From positions 2,170,001-2,234,000 of the forward strand of contig NZ_CP127174.1 in the NCBI RefSeq assembly GCF_030273315.1: DNA of 64,000 nucleotides, in the 5' to 3' direction. The notes under the pieces were generated by a model. The model had not been told where the DNA came from, ran no database searches, and saw nothing but the letters and a program-made list of their open reading frames with translations. Shown one piece after another: positions 34,409-42,209 of the stretch. Position 1 is the stretch's first letter. Each line of letters starts with the position of its first letter. The translations under genes and the position numbers were made by a program. The stretch is from Natrialbaceae archaeon AArc-T1-2. Its GTDB lineage: Archaea > Halobacteriota > Halobacteria > Halobacteriales > Natrialbaceae.

Positions 34409-35497
34409 ATGGACTATGGTGTGTATTCGCATGCCACAATGTACCACCAGAACGGCGAGGACGTGTTCGTCGTCGACGCACACGTCCACCTGTGGGATGC
34501 GACCGAAGAGAACATCACACACAACGGGGGCGAGGAGTTCATCCAGTGCTTCTATGACTACCACACAACGTTCACGCCGGAAGAGCGCGAGTGGGAGATG
34601 TCGGAGTATCGATACTATGGCCCCGATCGGATGGTCGAGGACCTCTTCGGCAACGCCGCCGCCGACATGGCCATCTTCCAGCCGACGTACCTCACCGATT
34701 TCTACGAGGAGGGGTTCAACACAACCGAACAAAACGCCGAACTCGCGACCGAGTATCCCGAGCGGTTCGTCCTCAACGGTACCTTCGATCCCCGGGACGG
34801 CGAGGAGGGCCTCGAGTACTTAGAGCAGCTCCACGACACCTACGACATCCCGGGCGTGAAACTGTACACCGCCGAGTGGCGAGACGACTCGAAGGGGTGG
34901 CGACTCGACGACGAGGAGGCCTTCGAGTTCTTAGAGAAGTGTGCCGAACTCGGCATCGAGAACATCCACCCGCACAAGGGGCCGACGATCCGGCCGCTGA
35001 ACCGCGACGCCTTCGACGTGAAAGACGTCGACGATGCCGCGTCGTCGTTCCCCGAACTCAACTTTATCGTCGAACACGTCGGGCTTCCCAGGCTCGATGA
35101 CTTCTGCTGGATCGCCGCCCAGGAGACCAACGTCTACGGCGGCCTCGCGGTCGCTGCGCCGTTCGCCCAGAATCGACCGGGCAAGTTCTCGGAGATCATG
35201 TCCGAACTGCTGTGGTGGCTCGGCGAGGACCGCCTGCTCTTTGGCTCGGACTACGCACTCTGGAACCCCGACTGGCTCGTCGAGGAAGTGATGGAGGCCG
35301 AACTCACCGCGGAACACCGCGCGGAGTACGGCGTCGAATGGGACGTGGAGACGAAAAAGAAGGTGATGGGCGAAAACGCCGCCGAACTGTACGACATCGA
35401 CGTCGAGGAGAAGAAACGCCAGTTCCAAGAAGACGAAATCAGCACCGAGTTCGGACTCGAGGATCACTACGGCGAACCCGCGGCGGCCGACGACTGA
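34409..35497 (+). CDS. amidohydrolase-2 protein of diiron-monooxygenase cluster type
   Basis: A 362-residue TIM-barrel protein. VVDAHVHLWD gives the first metal HxH, GVKLYTAEW the strand-4 Lys region, HPHKGPTI and FIVEHVGLPRL the later His positions, and LFGSDYALWNPDW the final Asp. The opening MDYGVYSHATMYHQNGEDVF and overall pattern match amidohydrolase-family proteins encoded beside propane/acetone monooxygenases (prm/mim clusters), thought to aid maturation. The ATG at 34409 is preferred over the GTG directly before it. The TGA overlaps the next ATG. Confidence 0.85.
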   Translation: MDYGVYSHATMYHQNGEDVFVVDAHVHLWDATEENITHNGGEEFIQCFYDYHTTFTPEEREWEMSEYRYYGPDRMVEDLFGNAAADMAIFQPTYLTDFYEEGFNTTEQNAELATEYPERFVLNGTFDPRDGEEGLEYLEQLHDTYDIPGVKLYTAEWRDDSKGWRLDDEEAFEFLEKCAELGIENIHPHKGPTIRPLNRDAFDVKDVDDAASSFPELNFIVEHVGLPRLDDFCWIAAQETNVYGGLAVAAPFAQNRPGKFSEIMSELLWWLGEDRLLFGSDYALWNPDWLVEEVMEAELTAEHRAEYGVEWDVETKKKVMGENAAELYDIDVEEKKRQFQEDEISTEFGLEDHYGEPAAADD

Positions 35498-36252
35498 TGG
35501 CGGGACCGCGGCGAGACACGGTGCTCGAGGCCCTCGAGCCCGTAACGGACCCGGAGCTGGATCGCTCGATCGTCGAACTGGAGTACGTCGAGGAGATCGA
35601 CGTCGACGGCGAGGCGGTGACGGTGACGATCACGCTCCCGACGGCGTGGTGTTCGCCGGCCTTTGCCTGGATGATGACCGTCGACGCCCGCGACGCACTC
35701 GAGGCGCTGCCGTCGGTCGAAACGGCGACGGTCGTCCTCGAAGATCACATGCACGAAACGGAGATCACCCGCGGCGTCAACGAGCGACGTTCCTTCGAAG
35801 AGACGTTTCCCGACGCCGACGGCGGCGTCGAGGCCGTCCGGGCGGAACTGGACCGCAAGGCCCGGATCGCCCGCCAGTACGACGCCGTCGAGGCGCTGCT
35901 CGAGGCCGGTCTCGAGCCGGCACAGGTCGTCGACCTCCGACTCGGTGACCTCGAGGGGATCGGCGACGGTGAGAAAGCGACGGTGTACCTCCACGACCGG
36001 GCCGTGGCAGTGACCGTCCCCGCAGCCCCGCTCGTGTCCTACCTCGAGAAAGCGCGCGAGACCGGCGTCGCCACGGACGCCGACGACGTGCTGTTCAGGA
36101 CGCCCGAGGGAGAGGTCGTCGACCCCGGCGGGTTCGAGGTCGTCCACCGCCGGGGACGACTCGCGAAGGTGAACATGTCCGGTCAGGCCGGGATCTGTAG
36201 CGGCCTCCACGAAGCGAGACGTGGACGTCTCGAGGAATCCACCGGTGATTGA
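35497..36252 (+). CDS. DUF59 (MIP18-like) metal-cluster assembly protein
   Basis: A 251-residue protein. The N-terminal DUF59 domain (residues 1-90) reads LEALEPVTDPELDRSIVELEYVEEI and has a Cys in TLPTAWCSPAFAWMM, where family members carry their reactive cysteine. The rest (95-251) is a partner-specific extension with a CSGLHEARRGR tail. It overlaps the amidohydrolase gene (TGATG), so the two products are made together. Iron insertion into a partner metalloenzyme is the likely role; the enzyme itself is absent from the window. Confidence 0.82.
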   Translation: MAGPRRDTVLEALEPVTDPELDRSIVELEYVEEIDVDGEAVTVTITLPTAWCSPAFAWMMTVDARDALEALPSVETATVVLEDHMHETEITRGVNERRSFEETFPDADGGVEAVRAELDRKARIARQYDAVEALLEAGLEPAQVVDLRLGDLEGIGDGEKATVYLHDRAVAVTVPAAPLVSYLEKARETGVATDADDVLFRTPEGEVVDPGGFEVVHRRGRLAKVNMSGQAGICSGLHEARRGRLEESTGD

Positions 36253-36255
36253 AAA

Positions 36256-37545
36256 TCACCGACCGACGACCTCGACGTATCGCACCTCGACTTCGACGGA
36301 TTCGTCAGTGTGCTGGTCGACCCGGTCGTGTATCCGTTCGGTGAGGTCGGGATACTGTTCGCCGGGTGGCCCACCGATCGTGACCACGACGCGCTCGGGA
36401 CTCTGGAACGGGTAGTCGTCGCCGAGGGTGACCTGGAGGTCGATGAGCTGTAGCTCCTCGTCTTCCGCCTCGAGGAGGTCCTCGACGTCCTCGCGGGCGT
36501 CCTCCTCGAAGGTGCCGGCGAGATACGAGGTGTAGGTGATCCCGGCGAGAAACGCAGAGAGGATCAAGACGACGAGCGCGAGCGCGCCGATCTGTCGTCG
36601 AACCCGCCGCTGGGTCACGTCGAGGTCGAACAGGCTCTCGGGGCGATAGCCGGCGTACCACAGCGTGGCCAGCCCCGCGAGGTTGACCGAGAGCACGTTG
36701 ACGAACACGAGTACCGTCGAGCCGATCGCGGCCGTCGGTTGGCCGAACGCGATCGCGATGCCCGCTGCTGCGGCGGGCGGGATGAGCGCCGCGGCGATCA
36801 TGACGCCCACGAGCGCGACCGAGACGCCGGTCGAGATGCTCAGGATGCCGGCGACGCCAGCGCCCAGCGCGATCACGAGCGAGAGCAGATCCGGCGCGAG
36901 TCGCTCGGCGATCTCGTCGACGGCCGCGATGTTCATTCCGGGTGGGACGATGTTGCCCATCCTGACCAGCCACGCGAAGATGGCTGCGGAACCGATCGCG
37001 AGACAGACACCGAGTATCTGGTACTTCGCGCCGCGGTACAGCAGGTCCGGTTCGTCGAGCACCGTTCCGATGCCCGCCCCCAGTGCGGGACCGATCAGCG
37101 GCGCAATCACCATCGAGCCGACGACGACCGCCGGCGAGTCGAGCAACAGGCCGGCCGTGGCCACCAGCGCGCTGACGACCGTCAGCGTCACGTAGATGCC
37201 AAAGGTTGGCGTCAGGTCCTCGGCGTGTGTCTGCAGTTCCTGGCGCGAGATCCGATCCTCGCCGACGCTGCCCTCTGCGTACTCCTCGCGCAACGCCTCG
37301 AACTTCCGGGAGACGACCGTCTCGGCGTCGACGACGACCGTGTAGGAGTCCTCCCCGATTCCCTCGTCGTGGATCGCATCAAGCACCGACTCGACCGCCT
37401 GGGAGGGCAACGGAAAGTAGACGACCGCCGTGTACTCCCGGCCGCTCGTCTCGTCGGTGACGACGTAGTCGATGCCCTCGTCTTCGAGCACCTCGAGGAT
37501 CGTCTCTCGTTTGCCCGTCGGAATCGTCAACTGTACGAGACGCAC
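36256..37545 (-). CDS. TIGR00341/DUF389 membrane protein (copy 2)
   Basis: A 429-residue paralogue of the protein at 29077-30354 with the same layout: soluble start [20 protein letters not shown], a DUF389 helix bundle with [21 protein letters not shown] and [20 protein letters not shown], and an acidic soluble tail. It starts at a GTG. Its 3' end meets the DUF59 gene 3 bp away, convergent. Function unknown; two copies within 7 kb but not in tandem. Confidence 0.88.
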   Translation of the reverse strand: MRLVQLTIPTGKRETILEVLEDEGIDYVVTDETSGREYTAVVYFPLPSQAVESVLDAIHDEGIGEDSYTVVVDAETVVSRKFEALREEYAEGSVGEDRISRQELQTHAEDLTPTFGIYVTLTVVSALVATAGLLLDSPAVVVGSMVIAPLIGPALGAGIGTVLDEPDLLYRGAKYQILGVCLAIGSAAIFAWLVRMGNIVPPGMNIAAVDEIAERLAPDLLSLVIALGAGVAGILSISTGVSVALVGVMIAAALIPPAAAAGIAIAFGQPTAAIGSTVLVFVNVLSVNLAGLATLWYAGYRPESLFDLDVTQRRVRRQIGALALVVLILSAFLAGITYTSYLAGTFEEDAREDVEDLLEAEDEELQLIDLQVTLGDDYPFQSPERVVVTIGGPPGEQYPDLTERIHDRVDQHTDESVEVEVRYVEVVGR

Positions 37546-37637
37546 GGTCGAGGATGACGGAGGCGGGGGTCATAATTCCGGGGTTACGTGTGAGACGAGG
37601 TCGTCGACCGCTTGCCGCTCCGATCCGTCTCGCGGCC

Positions 37638-37643
37638 CTTATG
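37638..37643 (+). promoter_or_regulatory. TATA-like box of engB
   Basis: CTTATG lies 25-30 bp before the ATG at 37668. This decides between two in-frame ATGs, since the upstream one (37641) lies inside the box. Confidence 0.45.
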
Positions 37644-37667
37644 CCGGCCGACGGCGTAGCCTCGGGC

Positions 37668-38285
37668 ATGTTCGATACGCGCCCGGACCGCGAGGCGGAG
37701 GTCGTCCTCGTCGGCCGCTCGAACGTCGGCAAGTCGACGCTCATGCGGGAACTGACCGGTCACAGCTTCGACACCGGCGGGAAACCGGGCGTCACCCGCG
37801 AGCCGAATCACTACGACTGGACGGCCGAGGACTTCGTCATCACCGATCTGCCCGGCTTTGGCTTCATGAGCGGCGTCGAGGAGGGCCGTCGCGAACAGAT
37901 CAAGACCGACATCGTCCACTACCTCGAGGCGTACGCCGAGAACGTCCTCGTCGCGATTCTCGTCGTCGACGGCAAGAGCGTGATCGACATCATCGACCGT
38001 CACTCCGGCCCCGAGGAAGTCCCCTACGACGTCGAGATGTTTCACTTCCTGCGAGACCTCGAGGTCCCCGTCGTCGTCGCGGTCAACAAGATGGACAAGG
38101 TCGACGACGAGGACGAGCGCCTGGACGAACTCTGTGAGCGACTCGGTCTCTACCCGCCGTGGCAACAGTGGCAAGACACCATCGCCCCCATCAGCGCCAA
38201 GCGTGGACAGATCGAACCCCTGACCGAGGCCGTACGAACGCACCTCCACGAGCAGAATCGGGACGATCTGTTCACGTTCTTCTAG
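37668..38285 (+). CDS. engB: GTP-binding protein EngB (YihA family)
   Basis: A 205-residue GTPase. G1 [10 protein letters not shown]3 DLPGFGFM, G4 NKMDKV and G5 PISAKRG are all present; the G2 Thr lies in GKPGVTREP. In bacteria EngB assists ribosome large-subunit assembly, and archaeal members are presumed similar. The ATG at 37668 starts [16 protein letters not shown], the usual haloarchaeal N-terminus. It is convergent with the dehydrogenase gene, 10 bp apart. Confidence 0.95.
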   Translation: MFDTRPDREAEVVLVGRSNVGKSTLMRELTGHSFDTGGKPGVTREPNHYDWTAEDFVITDLPGFGFMSGVEEGRREQIKTDIVHYLEAYAENVLVAILVVDGKSVIDIIDRHSGPEEVPYDVEMFHFLRDLEVPVVVAVNKMDKVDDEDERLDELCERLGLYPPWQQWQDTIAPISAKRGQIEPLTEAVRTHLHEQNRDDLFTFF

Positions 38286-38295
38286 CGTCTCTTCA

Positions 38296-39231
38296 TCACA
38301 CGACTCGGTTGTGCAACTCCTCGCCGGCCTCGAGTCGCTCGACGTTCTCGCGGACGAGCTCGCCGACATCGCGGTAGTAGTCTTTCGTGTAGGCCGCACA
38401 GTGAGGCGTGACGATCACTTCGTCTAGCTCCCACAGCGGCGAGGAATCGGGGAGTGGTTCGGTCTCGAAGACGTCCAGTGCCGCGCCCGCGATCGCGCCC
38501 GCCTCGAGGGCGTCGATCAACGCGGACTCGTCGACGACGTCGCCGCGACCGACGTTGACGACGTAGGCGTCCTCGCGCATCGCCTCGAAGACCTCGGCGT
38601 CGATCAGGTCGCGTGTCGTCTCAGAAAGCGGCAGCGTGACGACGACGAACGCGGCGTCGGCGACCGCCTCGAGCAACGCGTCGGTCGGGTAGACCTCCTC
38701 GAAGCCGGGGACGGGATCGCCGGAGCGACGGACGCCGGTCGTCCGGACGCCCAGCGAGCCGACGACCTCGGCGACGCCGCGTCCGAGCGTCCCGGTACCG
38801 ACGACGCAGGCCGTCGTCCCGGGGAGCGTAAACGCCTCGTCCCATGCGGGGCGGTCCCAGGTCCGCTCGGTTTGATTCGTGACGTGGACGTGGAGCCGAC
38901 GGGAAAAGGCAAGCAGGTAGCCTGCGACGGTCTCACCGACCGTCCGGCCGTGAATCCCCGTGCTGTTCGTGAGGACGGTGCCGTGTTCTTCGAACGCGTC
39001 GAACGGAAAGCGGTCGACGCCAGCCTGGATCGAGTGAACCCACTCGAGATCCCAGAATGCGTCGCGGTGCTCGAGGGTGACGACGGCGTCACAGTCGTCG
39101 ATTCGGTCGTCGTCGATCACGCAGACGTCGACTGACAGGTCCGAAAGCTCTGTGACGAGCTGGTCGGGCGGAAAGACGGCTTCGACGGACTCGTGGACGC
39201 CCAGTCGCGACAGCTCGAGAGTCGGTGGCAT
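38296..39231 (-). CDS. D-2-hydroxyacid dehydrogenase
   Basis: A 311-residue NAD(P)-dependent enzyme. The nucleotide-binding motif is VVGTGTLGRGVAEV. Catalytic residues: Arg in NVGRGDVVDESAL, Glu in DVFETEPLP and His in VTPHCAAYT. The DH-DUF N-terminal half has STGIHGRTVGETVAGYLL. It resembles haloarchaeal Ddh enzymes acting on D-2-hydroxy acids such as 2-hydroxyisocaproate or 2-ketopantoate; the exact substrate is undecided. The ATG at 39231 starts MPPTLELSRLG. Confidence 0.92.
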   Translation of the reverse strand: MPPTLELSRLGVHESVEAVFPPDQLVTELSDLSVDVCVIDDDRIDDCDAVVTLEHRDAFWDLEWVHSIQAGVDRFPFDAFEEHGTVLTNSTGIHGRTVGETVAGYLLAFSRRLHVHVTNQTERTWDRPAWDEAFTLPGTTACVVGTGTLGRGVAEVVGSLGVRTTGVRRSGDPVPGFEEVYPTDALLEAVADAAFVVVTLPLSETTRDLIDAEVFEAMREDAYVVNVGRGDVVDESALIDALEAGAIAGAALDVFETEPLPDSSPLWELDEVIVTPHCAAYTKDYYRDVGELVRENVERLEAGEELHNRVV

Positions 39232-39500
39232 ACGCGTCGCTACGAACGAGTCGGGGTTCAATCTTCGGTCGAAGACGGGCGGCTCGGGTGAAAACCATCG
39301 TCACACGGGGCTCGGTGGGGGTAACTCTTCGTCATAGCCGCCCCACGTGGAAGTGAGACGCGAGGGGTTTTCGGTCTGTCGCTCGGGTACGACTCCGACG
39401 AGCGTGTCACAGTGATTAATGCCCCGCGTTCTATGGTTGCACCAGAACAAACAACCACCCTCTGTGGATAACACCATTCATGGGGGATTCTAGTGAGACG
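39232..39500. other. intergenic, lower-GC gap beside the IS element
   Basis: No gene found. The part near 39440-39490 is less GC-rich than the surroundings, which fits sequence outside the core genome. The missing half of the DUF7344 gene broken at 41003 is not here in any frame I could read. Confidence 0.4.
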
Positions 39501-39508
39501 AGTCAACT

Positions 39509-39532
39509 GCCCCGCGCACGGTGGCGCGGGGC
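39509..39532. repeat. IS right-end hairpin
   Basis: GCCCCGCGC and GCGCGGGGC pair perfectly around six bases. It lies about 100 bp past the tnpB stop, where IS605-group elements carry the right-end hairpin. The TCAA tetranucleotide just outside (39503-39506) is typical of the cleavage site of that group. Confidence 0.65.
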
Positions 39533-39700
39533 TTGTCAGTGTCAGTGAACTCCGCCTCTGCCGACCGTAGTTAGTCGGACGAGACAAATCCCCGGTTCGG
39601 CGTTGACGAGACGCGTCGCGTCTCGTTCGCACATCAGGTTTCGCAGAAACCTGAGGACGTCACCGTTCCTGACTTCAGGGCGAGTTGACTGTCGCCCGTC
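39515..39700 (-). ncRNA. candidate omega RNA (reRNA) at the tnpB 3' end
   Basis: TnpB proteins use an RNA transcribed from the 3' end of tnpB through the right end, with the guide outside the element. Here this interval holds a 9-bp hairpin over the tnpB stop codon (39634-39654), a 10-bp palindrome (39606-39626, ACGAGACGCG and its complement) and the right-end hairpin. The limits are approximate and expression is unproven. Confidence 0.45.
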
Positions 39701-40845
39701 CGCCGAGACGACTGTAGGCCCCGACGGACAAACCGCCACCCAACATTCTTTGCACCCACGTAATCCGCATTCTGTGTTGCACCGCAGGATTCACACTCAA
39801 ACTCCGCCTGTTGCACCCTATTCCCTTCGCTCGTATGCCCACACTCGGGACACCGACGACTCGTGTTCTTCGGACTGACAAGCTCGACACGAATCCCGTG
39901 GGCTTCAGCCTTGTACTCCACAAGGTCAACGAGTTGCCGGTGTGCCCACTGGTGGAACTCCTTGACAGGTGGCGCACGCTCTCGAATGTGCTTCAGGTTC
40001 TCGAAGGCGATGTATTCGCAGTCGTGTGTGCGTGCTTCTTCGAGAATCTGATTAGCGACCTGATGAAGTTGGTCACGGAGATACCGTGATTCTCTCCCAC
40101 TCATCTGCTGGATCGTCCGATGGGCAGATTGTGTCCCAGTCTGCTGAAGGTTCCCACGGATCCGTTCGAACTCCCGGTGGCGGTGCCTGAGTTCTCTCCC
40201 CGATGCGAAGTACGCAGTGCTGGTGGTGGCGATGTTGACGATGCCGAGGTCAACGCCGAGAACTGTCCTGTCCTCGTCGTCATCCTGTTTTTCGACCTGC
40301 TTCTCGGGCTTCGGCTTGCGAAATCCGAGGTGGAGGTAGTAGTCACCACCACGTTTTGACAGCGTAGACTCCGTTACTTCCCACTCGTCATCGGTGAGGT
40401 ATTCGTATTGATACCCGCCTTCTTCGTCGGGGAGGTTCAGGTCACACCGAATCCGCCCATCGACGGTGGAGAGCGATACAGACCCGTCATCAAACAGCGT
40501 CATCGTCCGGGTGTCGTATTTCACCGTGTTACTGGTAAACTCCGGTCGAGACGTTTTGTAGTGTTCGTCAAGGTCTTCGATTGCTTCGACACCATCGAGT
40601 GCGGCTGCGGCCTGATGGGTGGCGAGGATTGCGTGCTGGCTCCCGAGACGTGTTTCCTCCAACACCGTGTCGTAGGCGAGGTCCTGGAGGTAGGTTTTCC
40701 GCGTCTCACCAACGTCCCATCCGATGCGGCTACTGATGTTACAGGCAGTTTTCCACTCAGTGATGGTGGCGTCGAGCAAGTCCTGTTGCTCGTCGGTGAG
40801 GATGGGTCGGGTGATTGCGGTACGTCTCAGGTAGTCGTCTGCCAC
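39634..40845 (-). CDS. tnpB: TnpB (IS1341-type OrfB), RuvC nuclease
   Basis: RNA-guided nuclease-like protein of 403 residues. The RuvC acidic residues are in VLGVDLGIVNIAT and IAFENLKHIRE; a zinc finger has CPECGH and CESCGA; the last RuvC Asp is in NADYVGAKN. All appear intact, so it may be active. The GTG at 40845 (start MADDYLRRTAITRPIL) is the usual N-terminus; the longer reading runs into the IS left-end hairpins. The C-terminal tail of about 25 residues overlaps the putative guide-RNA region. Confidence 0.92.
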   Translation of the reverse strand: MADDYLRRTAITRPILTDEQQDLLDATITEWKTACNISSRIGWDVGETRKTYLQDLAYDTVLEETRLGSQHAILATHQAAAALDGVEAIEDLDEHYKTSRPEFTSNTVKYDTRTMTLFDDGSVSLSTVDGRIRCDLNLPDEEGGYQYEYLTDDEWEVTESTLSKRGGDYYLHLGFRKPKPEKQVEKQDDDEDRTVLGVDLGIVNIATTSTAYFASGRELRHRHREFERIRGNLQQTGTQSAHRTIQQMSGRESRYLRDQLHQVANQILEEARTHDCEYIAFENLKHIRERAPPVKEFHQWAHRQLVDLVEYKAEAHGIRVELVSPKNTSRRCPECGHTSEGNRVQQAEFECESCGATQNADYVGAKNVGWRFVRRGLQSSRRTGDSQLALKSGTVTSSGFCET

Positions 40846-40910
40846 GAGTTTCAATAGATGATAGAGGTACTTAATGTTTCGTGGTATGTGGCGGCAAGTG
40901 TCGGCTTCAA

Positions 40911-40982
40911 CCCCGCCCACGGTGTTGACGCAAATCGGAGATTTGCGAAAGCCGAAAACCGAAGGTTTTCGGAAGGGCGGGG
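40911..40982. repeat. nested three-stem structure at the IS left end
   Basis: CCCCGCCC (40911-40918) pairs with GGGCGGGG (40975-40982). Inside are two perfect hairpins: CGCAAATC-GGA-GATTTGCG (40929-40947) and CCGAAAACC-GAA-GGTTTTCGG (40952-40972). The three stems make a compact cloverleaf-like fold. It lies just upstream of tnpB, where subterminal hairpins recognised by TnpA belong; three-stem forms are richer than the single hairpin usual in this group. Confidence 0.85.
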
Positions 40983-41002
40983 AATCCGCCTTGGTTTTCT
41001 TT

Positions 41003-41152
41003 GAATTCTGTCTGAAGACCCTCTAACGTCTTCTCCCCCTCGTGAACGTCCTCTGGCACGTCTACGGTATCTTGTTGTGGATTGTGGACGAGTAAGGCGA
41101 CGAGCAGTCTGCGGCGATGAACGTTCGATAACGCCTCGAAATACTCGTCCAT
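41003..41152 (-). pseudogene. DUF7344 regulator broken at the IS left end
   Basis: The first 50 residues (MDEYFEALSNVHRRRLLVAL, then LLVHNPQQDT, ending LQTEF) are a clear DUF7344 winged-helix start. After that the frame enters the IS end. The expected rest (YHNHLPKL-type helix) is not found on either side of the element. The intact paralogue at 41795 shows the complete form. Confidence 0.8.
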
Positions 41153-41432
41153 ACCCTCTGTTATTTTGAGCTACTCACGCATGTGTGTTGCGCCTTAACA
41201 TACAGGTACTTTCCCTGTCCTGATCGGTCACTACCACGTAGATCGACTCTCAGTCGATGCCGCACTCGCGCTGAGTTCAGCACGACTTGCTTGAACTATT
41301 CAGCTTCTGTCAGGAGTGGCGTGACCGACTCAGAGCGTGTAGTCAGCACAACGACTCCATTTTTCAGGCATTTACCTTTGGATCACCGCTCAGTATGCGT
41401 CTCTATCACCGGTAGTCGAACGACGTCACGAC
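41153..41432. other. intergenic, AT-richer gap
   Basis: About 280 bp with visibly lower GC. On the plus strand a stop-free stretch (near 41277-41417, ...LLELFSFCQEWRDR...) reads like protein but has no start or family I know; it may be a relic. Nothing else is supportable. Confidence 0.4.
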
Positions 41433-41699
41433 ATGGCGGAGACGGCGATCACCGAGAAGGTCGTTACGAAAGTCGCGGACCGAGAAGGCGTCCCCATGAC
41501 CGAGCTCGGGCCACCGTTGTACCGGGCGATCAATCCGGCTGCGCTCGATGCGCTGGTTCGAAGCTTCGAGGACAAACAACGCGCCGGAAGCGTCGAGGTG
41601 GCGTTTGCGTACAACGGATACCGCGTCACCGTTCGCGACGATCGGACGGTTCGGATCGACGACGGTACGGACGACGATTCGCCCGAAACCGACGAGTAA
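41433..41699 (+). CDS. single-domain HalOD1 protein (copy 2)
   Basis: An 88-residue HalOD1 domain: ITEKVVTKVADREGVPMTELGPPLY, INPAALDALV, VEVAFAYNGYRVTVRDD. Alignable by eye over its length with the copies at 10886 and 55472. It sits next to a DUF7344 gene beside the IS element, in the accessory patch. An output domain without receiver or sensor; role unknown. Confidence 0.82.
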   Translation: MAETAITEKVVTKVADREGVPMTELGPPLYRAINPAALDALVRSFEDKQRAGSVEVAFAYNGYRVTVRDDRTVRIDDGTDDDSPETDE

Positions 41700-41794
41700 C
41701 GACCGGTTCGTTTTCTGGTTTGTATGGCGAGTACCATGCCAGCCTAAATGGTTTGGGATAACCGGGATGGCATCATCTCGTATATGGAAACCTA

Positions 41795-42142
41795 ATGTCC
41801 ACACTCGAGACGGACGTCGTCCACTCGTTGCTAGCCGACCGTCGTCGCCGGTATCTGCTGTGGATACTCCACGAGAGAGATGCCGTCGACGTCGAAGAGC
41901 TCTCGAGCCGAATCGCGACGCGAGAAGCGGAACCGACACAGCCGAATACGGACGACCGTCGGCAGCGGGTCGAGATCTCGTTGCACCACAATCACCTCCC
42001 GCGACTCGCCGACCACGGTGTAATCGAGTACGACGCGGAACGTGGTACCGTCTCGGCCACGTCACGTCTGGACGAGCTCGCGTCGACGATCGAACGGCCG
42101 GTCGCCGTGTCGGATTCGCAGGGCTCGTCCCCGCCGCTGTAA
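41795..42142 (+). CDS. DUF7344 winged-helix protein
   Basis: A 115-residue intact DUF7344 protein: VVHSLLADRRRRYLLWILHER, VDVEELSSRIATREA, then the recognition helix VEISLHHNHLPRLADHGVIEYD. Such proteins are presumed DNA-binding regulators. A TATATGG box lies shortly upstream. The broken relative at 41003-41152 lies on the other side of the HalOD1 gene, so the patch once held two. Confidence 0.8.
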   Translation: MSTLETDVVHSLLADRRRRYLLWILHERDAVDVEELSSRIATREAEPTQPNTDDRRQRVEISLHHNHLPRLADHGVIEYDAERGTVSATSRLDELASTIERPVAVSDSQGSSPPL

Positions 42143-42209
42143 CGACCGGGCTTAACACAGACGCTTCGCTGGCACGAGAACCCACTCGAGGTGGAATCGG
42201 ACGCGATCG

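Larger units (their letters stand above)
39502..41010 (-). mobile_element. IS200/IS605-group (IS1341-type) insertion element
   Basis: A single-gene element encoding only TnpB; no Y1 transposase (TnpA) gene is present, so it moves only with help in trans or is immobile. Hairpins mark both ends: a 9-bp stem at 39509-39532 beyond the tnpB stop and a nested hairpin set at 40911-40982 upstream of it. No target duplication is expected for this group. Both boundaries are approximate; the left one is near where the interrupted DUF7344 frame loses sense (about 41003). Confidence 0.7.
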
